In this document: positions 25,292 to 34,912 of the stretch, piece after piece
Numbering within the stretch: the first letter of the stretch is position 1
Layout of the letters: each line of letters opens with the position of its first letter
Assembly (NCBI RefSeq): GCF_028867935.1
Contig: NZ_JAPQNS010000009.1
Span: 328,424 to 392,423, forward strand
Length of the DNA stretch: 64,000 nucleotides
DNA from: Flavobacterium sp. SUN052
GTDB lineage: Bacteria > Bacteroidota > Bacteroidia > Flavobacteriales > Flavobacteriaceae
Reading direction: 5' to 3'
Notes under the pieces: generated by a model
Seen by the model: the letters and a program-made list of their open reading frames with translations, nothing else
Told to the model about the DNA's origin: nothing
Database searches by the model: none
Position numbers and translations under genes: made by a program

Positions 25292-26617
25292 TTAGTGAGC
25301 GAAAACCGTGCGTTCTATTTTTTCTAAGCTGGTACCTTTTGTTTCGGGCATGATGCGTAGCACAAACAGGAGTTGCAAAACCATCATGATGGTGAAAAAG
25401 AGGAAGGTATTACCTCCACCGAAGCGCTCCGACAGATAGGGAAATGTAAACGTGATGAGGGCAGCCATGATCCAGTGGGTAAAGCTGCCAAGCGCCTGAC
25501 CACTAGCCCGTACTTCATTTGGGAAGATTTCGGAGATAAATACCCAGATGACCGCTCCCTGAGAAAAACCAAAAAAGGCGATGTAAACAAATAACAGTAG
25601 CGGTACGGTCATGCCGCTAAAATCTTCGACGTAGAATGCCCGCGCTACTAAGGCCAGTGTGACAATGAGCCCAACGGAACCGATTTTCATGAGCGTCCGG
25701 CGTCCGTAGCGGTCGATCAGGTTCATCGAAATGAGTGTGAAGATGAGGTTGATTAACCCAACACCTGCCGACGACAGCAACGATGAGCTTTTGCCCAGGC
25801 CCGTCATTTCGAAAATCCGGGGGGCGTAATAAATGATGGCGTTAATGCCCGACACCTGATTGAACACCGCAAACAACACGGCCAACATCACGGGAGTTTT
25901 GTACTGACCCGAAAATAGCCGGGTGGATTTGGTTGTCTGCGTATTACTTTGCTTCAGGGCCGCCAGAGTCTCCGTGGCAGTGCTTGGGTCAATCATATTG
26001 AGCACCTTGAGTGCTTCTGTTTCTTGACCTCTTTTGAGCAATAACCAGCGTGGACTTTCAGGAATAGCAATCACTGCTACCAGAAAAATTATGGATGGAA
26101 ATGCCTGAACGCCCAGCATCCACCGCCATGATTCATCACCCATATCGGCTAGCAGAAAATTGGATAGGTAAGCCACCAGAATACCCAGCACAATATTAAA
26201 CTGGAACAGCCCTACGAGTTTTCCCCGCGATTTTGCTGGTGAAATTTCGGTTATGTACATGGGGGCCGCCACCGACGATGCGCCTACGCCAAGACCGCCC
26301 AAAAAGCGGAATAGAAGAAAAATGGGCCAGTTGGGAGCCAATGCCGTCCCAATAGAAGCCAACAGATACAGAACCGCAATCCAGAACAGAGTTATACGAC
26401 GGCCTAGTCGTTCGGCGGGAATACCACCTGTCATTGACCCAATTACCGTGCCGATGAGGGCAATAGATACCGTCAGTCCGTGCTCCCAAACGTTGAGTTT
26501 CCAGAGCGATTGAAGCGACTGTTCTACGCCCGAGATGACGGCTGTGTCGAAGCCGAACAGGAAGCCACCCAGAGCGGCTGTGATTGACCAAAAAAAGATG
26601 CGTTGATGTTGGCTCAT
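25292..26617 (-). CDS. MFS sugar porter
   Basis: 441 residues with twelve hydrophobic segments and sugar-porter family signatures: 'GFLFGFDTAVISG' in TM1, 'ERLGRRITLF' between TM2 and TM3, 'PESPRWLLLKRG' after TM6, 'NQVSGINAIIYYAPRIF' in TM7, and 'PETKGTSLEKIE' at the C-terminus. These are shared with XylE/GLUT-type monosaccharide:H+ symporters. It would import a hexose, inferred to be fructose from the kinase beside it. The start at 26617 is chosen because a perfect TAGGTTTG -7 box lies at 26657-26664, which excludes the longer frame beginning at 26659. Confidence 0.9.
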   Translation of the reverse strand: MSQHQRIFFWSITAALGGFLFGFDTAVISGVEQSLQSLWKLNVWEHGLTVSIALIGTVIGSMTGGIPAERLGRRITLFWIAVLYLLASIGTALAPNWPIFLLFRFLGGLGVGASSVAAPMYITEISPAKSRGKLVGLFQFNIVLGILVAYLSNFLLADMGDESWRWMLGVQAFPSIIFLVAVIAIPESPRWLLLKRGQETEALKVLNMIDPSTATETLAALKQSNTQTTKSTRLFSGQYKTPVMLAVLFAVFNQVSGINAIIYYAPRIFEMTGLGKSSSLLSSAGVGLINLIFTLISMNLIDRYGRRTLMKIGSVGLIVTLALVARAFYVEDFSGMTVPLLLFVYIAFFGFSQGAVIWVFISEIFPNEVRASGQALGSFTHWIMAALITFTFPYLSERFGGGNTFLFFTIMMVLQLLFVLRIMPETKGTSLEKIERTVFAH

Positions 26618-26656
26618 GGCCGGTTCCGAAAGGTCTAGTGAGGTATTAACTTGACC

Positions 26657-26664
26657 CAAACCTA
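26657..26664 (-). promoter_or_regulatory. -7 promoter box of the sugar importer operon
   Basis: On the minus strand this reads TAGGTTTG, a perfect match to TAnnTTTG. A good -33 element at normal spacing is not seen, which would fit an activator-dependent promoter. Leader length to the start at 26617 would be about 33 bases. Confidence 0.4.
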
Positions 26665-26846
26665 CCAGAAACTAGTGCAAGCGACCTTTCGGAAAACGTT
26701 CAACTTTTTTCGAAATAGATAAAGTATATAACTGTTTGAACGATAGACGATTGTGTAAGTTTATTGAATATATGATTTTGATAATGTTACGTTGATTTTC
26801 AGTTTTGATGCAGGCTATTAAGGCTTTTTATAGTTGAGTAATATGC

Positions 26847-29606
26847 TTAAGTACTCACTGATGACTTGCGATACTCAGAAGGCGTCTTCCCGGTATGTTG
26901 TTTGAAGAAGGTAGTAAAGTACGCCGGGGTGCTAAAGCCGGTTGCATCGGCAATTTCAGACATTGGATTGGTCGTTTCGCGCAACAGATGTTTAGCTCGT
27001 TTCAGCCGGATATCGGTCAGATAATCCATCACGTTCATGTCGAGCAGCGCCTGTACTTTTCGGTACAATTGTACGCGGGAAAGCCCCATTTCGTGGCTCA
27101 GTTTTTCAACGCCGAACGTAGAATCCGACAGATTTTTTTCGATCAGAGCGGTCAACTCGTTCAGGAATTTTTTATCCTGCCGATTGCCGGTGTCCGACTG
27201 CGATAGAAAATCCGATGCGTACCGGCGCTGCCATTTTTCACGGTTTGCCAAGGTAGTGCGCAGGGTTTCGAGCAGGAACGCCGTGTTGAAAGGCTTGGTC
27301 ATATAGGCATCGGCTCCAACACGAACGCCTTCAATCCGTTCATCCATTTGCCCTTTGGCAGTCAGCAAAATCACCGGGATGTGCGAGGTGCGAAGGTCGG
27401 CTTTTACGCGCTGGGTAAGTTGCAGGCCGTTCATGATATCTGCCGTGGGCGCAGAATCGCTGGCTAGCATTATGTCCGTGATAATCAGATCAGGGATGAT
27501 TTCCAGCGTTCGCTCCCAGGCTTTCTGACCGGAGGCTTCGGCAACAATCGCAAACTCACTCTGTAGACGTGTAGTTAGAAAGGCACGTAGGTCGTCGTTG
27601 TCTTCGACGACCAGAATCGTACCCGTTTGCTTGCCCGGCAGCGTCACAGGATTAGATTCCGACAGAGTCTCGTCGAGCTCCACTACGGTATGTTGCCGGG
27701 TGGGGGAGCCCCGTTTTTCTATCGGTGCCAGATGGCTGTCGCCCAGGGGGAGCAAAATGGTAAACGCAGTGCCCTTGTCTTTCTCGGACTTCACGCTGAT
27801 TTGGCCCCGATGCAGTTGAATGAATTCCATCGAGAGGGCTAACCCTAAACCTTTCGATAGGTTGAACGCTTTGGAGCCGCTATAAAACAAGTCGAAGGCA
27901 TGGGCCTGTTCATCCGGGTCCATGCCCGATCCATTGTCTTCGACCTGAATCCGTACCTGATTGTCAAGTACATCGAGCCGCACGTGGATCAGCCCGTATT
28001 TCGGGGTGTATTTAAATGCGTTCGACAGTAAATTGACAATTACTTTATCCAGCTTCTCCGCATCGAACCAGACCGGGACTGTTGTATTGGCTGGTAAAAA
28101 CTGGAGATCAATGCCCTGTTTCTCTGCCTTCGGTCGGAAGTCCTGAACAATATCCTGAATAAAAGCGACCAGATTTTGCTCAGCCGTATTGAGTCGTTGC
28201 TTACCGGCATCCGCCTTGCGCAGATCCAGCATCTGATCGACCAAACGCAACAGTCGGTAGGCGTTTTTTTGCACCAGTAATAGGTTGTTTCTCAAGTCGT
28301 ATGGACTTATTTTTTTTTGACTCAATAAATCTTCGATTGGAGTCAGAATCAGGCTTAGCGGGGTGTTGAATTCGTGGGAGATATATGAATAAAACCGCAA
28401 TTTCTCTTCAGTTGCCAACCGCGCCTGTGCCGACACGGCTTCAATCTGATCTTTCTGAACGAGTATTTCTTCATTCCGATGTTCAAGAGTCCGGTAAGCA
28501 GCCTGTTTTGTGTAAAACAAGTATAGCGCCCATCCACCCAACAAAACCATGATTAACAGGCCGGTCAAGGTTAGGTAAAGCGTATTACGTTGCGATATAT
28601 ACGTTCGGGACAAGTCGCCGATGCGTTGGCTTTGCCGCTCGATGTCAGCCTGCTGGGCTAGGAGTTTATCGCTTTGTGCTTTTAGGGCATGAATATTTGT
28701 GGCATCTACCTGGATTGAATTCAGGATTTGCTCCCGCTCAACAGCCTTACCTTCCAGAATCCGGGTGGCCGTTTTAATGGCTTCTTCGCCACCGGTAGGA
28801 TATAGAAAGCTGGCCTTTAGAATGCCGTTTGCAATGGCCTGCATACCCGCCGAAGGGCCCGGTAGCGCGTCGATACCTACAAAATCCGCCTGATTCTGCA
28901 ACCTATTTTTTTTGAACACAGTGTAGGCTCCCAAAGCCATAACGTCGTTGTGGGCGAAGATCAAATCTGCATTTTTAAGGGCATTCAGTTCATTAGCCAC
29001 AACGCGCTGTACGGTATCACGTTCCCATTTTCCATTTATCTGGTTGGTAATCTGAATGTTGGGGTATTTTTGTAGGGCTTCTCGGAAACCTCGATCCCGT
29101 TCCTGAGCAGGTGATGAACTGGGTAATCCCCAAATCTCCACAACACGGCCACGACCTTTGAGATGATTACTCACGAATGCCCCCGCCAATCGGCCAATGG
29201 CTACGTTGTCGCCCCCAATGTAGGCGTTGTATAATTTGGTATCAATCTTTCGATCCAGTAAAATGATTGGAATCCCTTTCTTATAAACCGCTTCAATGAT
29301 TTTCGTAAAAGGCTCTTTCTCATTAGGCGAAATAATGAGCAGGTCAATGCCCCGATCTACCAACGATTGAACCTGACTGATTTGCCGGGTAGTACTGTTG
29401 CTGGCATCTTCATAAAGGAGCGAATAGGCAGGATGAAACGAGAGTTCCCGCTTCATATCACTGAGCATGGCCCGACGCCAGGCATCGGCACCCGTACACT
29501 GCGAGAAGCCAATCCGATAAGTCTTGCTTTGCTGCTCTGGCGATTGACAGGACAGCGTTAGCAAGCATACACTAAGAATCCCAAAAGTGCTTATCGTCTT
29601 AAGCAT
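26847..29606 (-). CDS. Hybrid two-component sensor/AraC regulator with periplasmic sugar-binding domain
   Basis: 919 residues in one chain. Signal/lipobox-like N-terminus with Cys20 (LLTLSC); type I periplasmic binding domain about 30-310 (YRIGFSQCTGADAWR, DLLIISPNEKE, DLIFAHNDVMALGAY); membrane helix about 343-365; histidine kinase with His411 in YISHEFNTPLSL and ATPase boxes (NLLSNAFKYT, DNGSGM, GLGLAL); receiver with phospho-acceptor Asp711 in DLIITDIML; C-terminal AraC-type HTH (about 810-915). The ribose-binding-protein-like sensor is the layout of the Bacteroides fructose sensor BT1754. It lies divergent in function but same strand and upstream of importer and kinase, which it likely activates on sugar binding. 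Start set at 29606, where the signal begins. Confidence 0.9.
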   Translation of the reverse strand: MLKTISTFGILSVCLLTLSCQSPEQQSKTYRIGFSQCTGADAWRRAMLSDMKRELSFHPAYSLLYEDASNSTTRQISQVQSLVDRGIDLLIISPNEKEPFTKIIEAVYKKGIPIILLDRKIDTKLYNAYIGGDNVAIGRLAGAFVSNHLKGRGRVVEIWGLPSSSPAQERDRGFREALQKYPNIQITNQINGKWERDTVQRVVANELNALKNADLIFAHNDVMALGAYTVFKKNRLQNQADFVGIDALPGPSAGMQAIANGILKASFLYPTGGEEAIKTATRILEGKAVEREQILNSIQVDATNIHALKAQSDKLLAQQADIERQSQRIGDLSRTYISQRNTLYLTLTGLLIMVLLGGWALYLFYTKQAAYRTLEHRNEEILVQKDQIEAVSAQARLATEEKLRFYSYISHEFNTPLSLILTPIEDLLSQKKISPYDLRNNLLLVQKNAYRLLRLVDQMLDLRKADAGKQRLNTAEQNLVAFIQDIVQDFRPKAEKQGIDLQFLPANTTVPVWFDAEKLDKVIVNLLSNAFKYTPKYGLIHVRLDVLDNQVRIQVEDNGSGMDPDEQAHAFDLFYSGSKAFNLSKGLGLALSMEFIQLHRGQISVKSEKDKGTAFTILLPLGDSHLAPIEKRGSPTRQHTVVELDETLSESNPVTLPGKQTGTILVVEDNDDLRAFLTTRLQSEFAIVAEASGQKAWERTLEIIPDLIITDIMLASDSAPTADIMNGLQLTQRVKADLRTSHIPVILLTAKGQMDERIEGVRVGADAYMTKPFNTAFLLETLRTTLANREKWQRRYASDFLSQSDTGNRQDKKFLNELTALIEKNLSDSTFGVEKLSHEMGLSRVQLYRKVQALLDMNVMDYLTDIRLKRAKHLLRETTNPMSEIADATGFSTPAYFTTFFKQHTGKTPSEYRKSSVST

Positions 29607-29716
29607 AGAAGTACAAAAACGAAAAGTAAGGCCGAAGCCGACAAAAATCAATCAATTCCACTGTTGATTCAAAAGACATAGTTGCCCACTTCTGTACTCT
29701 TCAAACTGCACCGTCT

Positions 29717-29724
29717 TATCTTTG
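29717..29724 (+). promoter_or_regulatory. -7 promoter box of aroA
   Basis: TATCTTTG is a perfect TAnnTTTG match. The -33 position has only a weak TCTG. The predicted leader before the TTG start at 29750 is about 20 bases. Confidence 0.35.
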
Positions 29725-29749
29725 TGGCCTGAATCACAACCTGCATAGC

Positions 29750-30988
29750 TTGACTACTGTACACTTGACTCCGCCTGATGGCCCCGTTCGCGCCACGATT
29801 CCCTTAGCCTCGTCGAAAAGCGAAAGCAACCGCGCCCTTATTATTGACGCACTTACCGGCTTTCGGGGCAAGGTGCAAAACCTGGCATCTGCCCGCGACA
29901 CCCAAACCATGATTCGCCTGCTGAAGGCCGATGATGAAGTGGCCGACGTGCTTGATGCCGGTACAACAATGCGTTTCCTGACGGCTTATTTTGCAGCTAC
30001 TGGCCAGCAGAAAATTCTGACCGGAACGCCACGCATGTGCGAACGACCCATTGGACTCCTAGTTGACGCGCTACGCACACTTGGCGCGGATATTACGTAC
30101 CTGAAAAATGAGGGCTATCCACCGCTTCGTATCAACGGTTTTACGTCGGCGGGGGCCAACCGAATCGCCATTCGGGGCGATGTGAGCAGTCAATATATTT
30201 CGGCTTTGCTGATGATTGCTCCTACTTTACCGGCTGGCCTGACCATTGAACTGACGGGTGCTGTTGGCTCTCGGCCATACATCGAAATGACCATCGAGCA
30301 GATGCGCCACTTCGGGGCCAATGTCGAAACCGACTGGACTGCGCAAACAATAACGGTTGCTCCCCAACCATACACTCCGACAACGTTTACTGTAGAATCC
30401 GATTGGTCGGGGGCCAGTTATTGGTATAGTGTGGTGGCACTGGCCGAGGAAGGCAGCGAATTGAACGTGTTGGGGCTAAAAGGCCGGTCGCTACAGGGCG
30501 ACAGCGCTATTGCCGACATCATGCGACCGCTAGGAGTCGAGAGTACATTTACAGAACAAGGTGTCACGTTAACCAAAATTCCAGCCGAAGCCTCACTCAA
30601 CTGGGACTACACAGGTTGCCCCGATCTGGCCCAAACTGTGGCGGTGTGTGCCGCCACGAAAGGTATTTCGCATACATTAACAGGTATCGAAAGTCTGAAA
30701 ATTAAAGAAACCGACCGCGTGTTGGCCCTCCAGACCGAACTCAAAAAAATAGGTGCCGAACTGGTAGAAGTAGAATCAAACACCCGTTATGAAGTTCGAT
30801 CTGTCCCCCAATCCAATACTTCTGACGTGCCGTCTATTCATACCTACGACGATCATCGGATGGCAATGGCTTTTGCCCCCGTTGCTATGCGTCGCCCGGT
30901 TATCATTGAAGAACCCGGTGTTGTCGCTAAATCGTACCCCTCTTTTTGGGAAGATTTTGCCTTGGTGGCCGGAGTCGATCCTGTGTAA
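29750..30988 (+). CDS. aroA: 3-phosphoshikimate 1-carboxyvinyltransferase (EPSP synthase)
   Basis: Sixth step of the shikimate pathway: joins shikimate 3-phosphate and PEP on the way to chorismate. 412 residues. Family motifs: 'LASSKSESNRALIIDAL' (substrate-binding Lys and Ser), 'LDAGTTMRFLTAYFA' (PEP-binding loop), 'RGDVSSQYISALLM', and 'IKETDRVLALQTELKKIGA' with catalytic Glu and Arg, then 'YDDHRMAMAFAPVA'. The start is a TTG whose product matches the usual N-terminus, and a -7 promoter box lies just upstream. The PEP loop sequence differs from the class I 'LGNAGTAMR' form, as is usual in Bacteroidota. Confidence 0.93.
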   Translation: MTTVHLTPPDGPVRATIPLASSKSESNRALIIDALTGFRGKVQNLASARDTQTMIRLLKADDEVADVLDAGTTMRFLTAYFAATGQQKILTGTPRMCERPIGLLVDALRTLGADITYLKNEGYPPLRINGFTSAGANRIAIRGDVSSQYISALLMIAPTLPAGLTIELTGAVGSRPYIEMTIEQMRHFGANVETDWTAQTITVAPQPYTPTTFTVESDWSGASYWYSVVALAEEGSELNVLGLKGRSLQGDSAIADIMRPLGVESTFTEQGVTLTKIPAEASLNWDYTGCPDLAQTVAVCAATKGISHTLTGIESLKIKETDRVLALQTELKKIGAELVEVESNTRYEVRSVPQSNTSDVPSIHTYDDHRMAMAFAPVAMRRPVIIEEPGVVAKSYPSFWEDFALVAGVDPV

Positions 30989-31004
30989 CGAATGGCTTCT
31001 ACGC

Positions 31005-31048
31005 GAACAAAAAGACCGGGCTGTTTTAGTGGCCCGGTCTTTTTGTTC
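31005..31048. terminator. Bidirectional terminator between aroA and M16 protease
   Basis: Perfect 17-base inverted repeat (31005-31021 with 31032-31048), core gaccgggc, 10-base loop, A and T runs on the outer sides. It serves the convergent genes on both strands. Confidence 0.85.
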
Positions 31049-31063
31049 ACAAAGAAATTCTAT

Positions 31064-34003
31064 CTAGTCATTGCGCTTCACAGGCGAACCGCCAACTTTA
31101 GCGGGTGTCGGTTTGGATTCCTCGACAGGTGTCGTACCGGCCAGGGCTAGCGGGTTTCCTTCTTTGTCAAGTTCGACCACTTCGTAACCCAGGCGTTCCA
31201 GACCGGGTTTAATTAATTGCTTATTACCCACAACGGCAATGATCATGCTGTTTACGGGCAACAGTTTTTTTGCTACCGCATCGATGTCTGCTTTGGTGAT
31301 GTTCTTCAGGATTTTGGCCTGTTGCTCAACATAGTCATTAGGCAGGTTGTACTCGATAATGCGGGCCAGGAAAAACGCTTTTTGTAGGGATGTTTCGTAC
31401 CGCAGGGCATCACTTTGACCCAGCGAGCTTTTTACGAAGTCCAGCTCTTCCTGGGTGATTCCGGTTTTTCCATACTTCGTAATTTCCTTCACGAATTCAA
31501 CCACCGAACTATCCGTAGCGGCTGCTTTTACCCCTGCCTGAGCCGTGAAGGGGCCTGGAGTACGCGTACTCGAAAAGCCCGACCGAGCTCCGTAGGTATA
31601 TCCTTTGTCTTCGCGCAGGTTCATGTTGATGCGGCTGCTGAACGCTCCACCCAGCATGTAGTTAGCCAGCGTTGCCCGGTAATAATCGCCTGTTGCATCG
31701 TAAGGCAGGTCGGTGAGGTAGCCAATCCGAATCTCTGACTGGGCAGCCTGCTCTTTATCGACCAGATAAATGCGGGTCTTGTCAACTTTACGGCTGGCAG
31801 GCATCGTTGGAATCTGCACAGGTTTAGCGGCCCAATTCTTCAGGAACGCTAATTTGGGCATCACCGCTTTCTGATCTACATCGCCTACAATAACCAAGTT
31901 CGTGACCGATGGTGACAGGTTTTTGCTGTAAAATGCCTTCACATCATCAAGCGTAATAGCCTCAACGGTTTTGGCAGTTCCACTCACTGGGATAGCCCGG
32001 ATGTTGTCGGCACCGTAGAGCAACTTGTTGTACGCTTTGTTGGCAATTACTACAGGCTGAGTGCTTTGATTACCAATGAGTTCAAGCTGCTGTTTTTTTA
32101 ACCGGTCGAAGTCTTCCTGAGCGAATTTGGGCCGGAATAGTTTTTCCTCAACTAAGGCGAGTGTCGAATCCAGATTCTTTACCAGTGACTCCACCGAAAC
32201 CTGGATATTTTCAGATGTTGCCTGTACGTTGATGCTACTGCCCAGTTTCTCCAGTTTGGTATTCAGTTCTTCGTTCGAATAACGCTGGGTGGCTTCGTTC
32301 ATCAGGTTGGCCGTCAGTTGCGCAATACCCGCTTTTGACGGATCGTTGGCTGATAGTAAGTGCCCGCCCCGGATGGTGAAGAGCATGGTTACTTCCGGAA
32401 TTTCGTCATTGCGGGTGCCAATTACGTTGAGACCATTCGTCATTTTGTCTGTCCAGAATGGCGGTACTTTCAGAACAGGGTTTGCACCGGGTCCTGGCTT
32501 TTTGCTACGGTCAAACGAATCCGTTGACTTTTTGTACGCAAGACCATTGTAGCCGTAATCAGGCGCCTTGTAGTTAGCGGTCGACACCGTGTAGTTGTCA
32601 GGTTTGGCTACCAGTTCGGGTTTACCTTTTGGATATACGGTCAGTACAACGGCGTTTTTACCCTTAATGTACTTGTTGTAAACCCGCATCACATCGGCCT
32701 TGGTTACGCTTTTGTACCGTTTTACTTCTTGCGGTAAGTAATTAGGGTCGCCTAACAGGGTCTGAAATTGAGCTAGTTGAGAAACTTTCCCCGCTACGCT
32801 AGCGAGGCCGCCAATGAGTTGGGCTTCGCGAGTAGCGGTGAACTGTGCAATGTCATCATCGGTTACACCCCGGCTTTCAAACTCGGCCAGCGTACGGCGA
32901 ATAATGATTTCGGTGCTATCGACGCGCTTGCCCGGATAGGGGAGAGCAATCAGGGTAAATTGGCCCGCCAGTTCTGATGAGGGGTGTTGTGCTGCCGCCT
33001 GAACCGCCAACTGATTTTTGACTAAGTTTTTGTACAACAGTGAGTTTTTGCCACCGCCCAAAATTTCAGCTAGTGCGTCGAGTGGCGCTTCATCGGGATG
33101 GAAATTTGGTACAGTAGGAAAAACCATCTGGAGCATAGGAAGCCGAACGTTGTCTTCATACGAGACATACCGATCTTTATCCAATACGGGCGAAGGCACC
33201 TGAGTTTTTGTTACTTCAGGGCCACGTGGAATAGAACCGAAATATTTTTCGGAAAGAGCTACAACCTGCTTGGCTGTTACGTCGCCCCCAACGGTTAACA
33301 CCGCGTTATTTGGGCCATACCAGCGGAGGAAAAAGTTTTTCAGGTCATTAACATCAACCCGATTCAGATCTTCGATATAGCCAATTGTTAACCAGGAATA
33401 GGGGTGGCCATACGGAAAAAGGTTTTTTGAGATCACTTCTCCGGCCAGTCCGTAGGGGCGGTTATCGTAGTTTTGGCCGCGTTCGTTTTTAACGGTTGCC
33501 CGCTGAATCTCGAATTTCTTCTGGGTAACTGCATCCAGCAAAAAGCCCATCCGGTCGGCTTCGAGCCACAGGGCACGCTCCAACTGGTTGCTGGGTAGCG
33601 TTTCGTAATAATTGGTACGGTCGCGGTTGGTAGAGCCGTTGAGGGTACCACCCGATTCGGTTACGATCTTAAAATGCTCATCGTCGGCTACGTGGTCGGA
33701 ACCCTGGAACATCATGTGCTCAAAAAAGTGGGCAAACCCCGACTTTCCAATTTCTTCACGGGCCGATCCAACGTGATACGTTACATCAACGTGAACGATA
33801 GGATCGGAATGGTCTTCGTGAACTACAACTGTTAAACCGTTGGGTAATACGTATTTCTCAAAGGGAATAACCAGTTCGCTCCCGGTGCGGGTCACTTTCT
33901 GAACCAGTTTGGTTTGAGAATACGCCCCACTGGCCGACAACAGCGTCAGCACAGACGTATAGGTTAGAGCCAAAGCAGCCCTGAAGGAAGTTTGTCGAAT
34001 CAT
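31064..34003 (-). CDS. M16 family zinc metallopeptidase, two-domain
   Basis: 979 residues with an N-terminal signal peptide (AALALTYTSVLTLLSASGAYSQ). The first M16 unit carries the inverted zinc motif HxxEH in 'FAHFFEHMMFQGS', with the distal Glu expected about 75 residues on (VKNERGQNYDNRPYG). The second M16 unit, from about residue 500, lacks the motif and is the usual non-catalytic half ('TNGLNVIGTRNDEIPEVTM', 'NYMLGGAFSSRINMNLREDKGYTYG'). Such pitrilysin-type proteins clamp and degrade peptides in the periplasm. The C-terminal tail (GTTPVEESKPTPAKVGG) is short and Pro-rich. It is a single-gene unit by context. Confidence 0.92.
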   Translation of the reverse strand: MIRQTSFRAALALTYTSVLTLLSASGAYSQTKLVQKVTRTGSELVIPFEKYVLPNGLTVVVHEDHSDPIVHVDVTYHVGSAREEIGKSGFAHFFEHMMFQGSDHVADDEHFKIVTESGGTLNGSTNRDRTNYYETLPSNQLERALWLEADRMGFLLDAVTQKKFEIQRATVKNERGQNYDNRPYGLAGEVISKNLFPYGHPYSWLTIGYIEDLNRVDVNDLKNFFLRWYGPNNAVLTVGGDVTAKQVVALSEKYFGSIPRGPEVTKTQVPSPVLDKDRYVSYEDNVRLPMLQMVFPTVPNFHPDEAPLDALAEILGGGKNSLLYKNLVKNQLAVQAAAQHPSSELAGQFTLIALPYPGKRVDSTEIIIRRTLAEFESRGVTDDDIAQFTATREAQLIGGLASVAGKVSQLAQFQTLLGDPNYLPQEVKRYKSVTKADVMRVYNKYIKGKNAVVLTVYPKGKPELVAKPDNYTVSTANYKAPDYGYNGLAYKKSTDSFDRSKKPGPGANPVLKVPPFWTDKMTNGLNVIGTRNDEIPEVTMLFTIRGGHLLSANDPSKAGIAQLTANLMNEATQRYSNEELNTKLEKLGSSINVQATSENIQVSVESLVKNLDSTLALVEEKLFRPKFAQEDFDRLKKQQLELIGNQSTQPVVIANKAYNKLLYGADNIRAIPVSGTAKTVEAITLDDVKAFYSKNLSPSVTNLVIVGDVDQKAVMPKLAFLKNWAAKPVQIPTMPASRKVDKTRIYLVDKEQAAQSEIRIGYLTDLPYDATGDYYRATLANYMLGGAFSSRINMNLREDKGYTYGARSGFSSTRTPGPFTAQAGVKAAATDSSVVEFVKEITKYGKTGITQEELDFVKSSLGQSDALRYETSLQKAFFLARIIEYNLPNDYVEQQAKILKNITKADIDAVAKKLLPVNSMIIAVVGNKQLIKPGLERLGYEVVELDKEGNPLALAGTTPVEESKPTPAKVGGSPVKRND

Positions 34004-34200
34004 GTTAAAAGGAAATTTAGTAGCTAAAATACGGAATTAAGTGATGGGACTAATTAAACTTTCCCCTTTAGCAATCATTTTTAGGACGTTAAGTGATTTG
34101 TTTAGTTTTCTGAAAAAATAATTCCTTCGAGGAAACCAATTGAAGAAATTGAATGTATATACATCAAATGTTATTACACGATTCTTAACTGTTTACTCTA

Positions 34201-34746
34201 ATGGAAACGCAAACAACAACAAAATGGGTGATTGATCCATCTCACTCAGAAGTTCAGTTCAAAGTAAAACACCTGATGGTGTCCACCGTAACTGGCCTGT
34301 TCAGCCAATACGAAGGTCATCTCGAAATGGCAGGCGACGATTTCGAAGATGCAAAAATTCAGTTCTCGGCCGACGTTGCCAGCATCAGCACGGGCAACGA
34401 GCAACGCGATGGACACCTTAAGTCAGCTGATTTTTTCGATGTAGAGCAGTTTCCCAAACTCACGTTTGAGTCAACGAGCATGAAAAAAACCGGCGACGAT
34501 ACTTTTGACCTTGCCGGTAATCTAACCATGCATGGAGTAACTAAACCTGTAACGCTGAAAGCAGAATATGGCGGCCAGATGGTTGACTTTTACGGACAGA
34601 CTAAAGCTGGTTTCGAGCTGGCTGGCACCCTGAAGCGTAAGGAGTTTGGCCTGGTATGGGACGGTGTTACTGAAGCAGGTGGTGTAGTCGTTAGTGATGA
34701 TGTCCGGCTTGTGATGAATATTCAGGTTACCAAGCAGGCAAGCTAA
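34201..34746 (+). CDS. YceI family protein
   Basis: 181 residues. The YceI lipocalin-like beta barrel that binds polyisoprenoid chains is seen in 'WVIDPSHSEVQFKVKHLMV', 'DGHLKSADFFDVEQFPKLTFES', 'LTMHGVTKPVTL' and 'RKEFGLVWD'. Unlike E. coli YceI it has no signal peptide, so it is probably cytoplasmic. Physiological ligand unknown. The upstream gap holds a 12-base palindrome (atgtatatacat at 34152-34163), but no clear promoter match. A terminator follows the gene. Confidence 0.9.
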   Translation: METQTTTKWVIDPSHSEVQFKVKHLMVSTVTGLFSQYEGHLEMAGDDFEDAKIQFSADVASISTGNEQRDGHLKSADFFDVEQFPKLTFESTSMKKTGDDTFDLAGNLTMHGVTKPVTLKAEYGGQMVDFYGQTKAGFELAGTLKRKEFGLVWDGVTEAGGVVVSDDVRLVMNIQVTKQAS

Positions 34747-34774
34747 TTACTTGCTAACTCAGGTAAATGATTAC

Positions 34775-34806
34775 AAGCCAGCTACCTAAAAAGGGCTGGC
34801 TTTTTT
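34775..34806 (+). terminator. Terminator of the YceI gene
   Basis: 8-base inverted repeat aagccagc (34775-34782) with gctggctt (34795-34802), 12-base loop, followed by a T run. Confidence 0.75.
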
Positions 34807-34912
34807 GTGTTTCATATAGAAAGCAATAATGCGGAATTAGTGGACTAGTAAGTTTATAAAACCTACGACTCTTTAGCTGGTTTACTTTTAGTAAATCAAC
34901 CTGATCAACGTT

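Noticed and set aside
34152..34163. 12-base palindrome atgtatatacat upstream of YceI
   Set aside because: Short AT palindromes of this size are expected by chance; no second copy at a neighbouring promoter was found.
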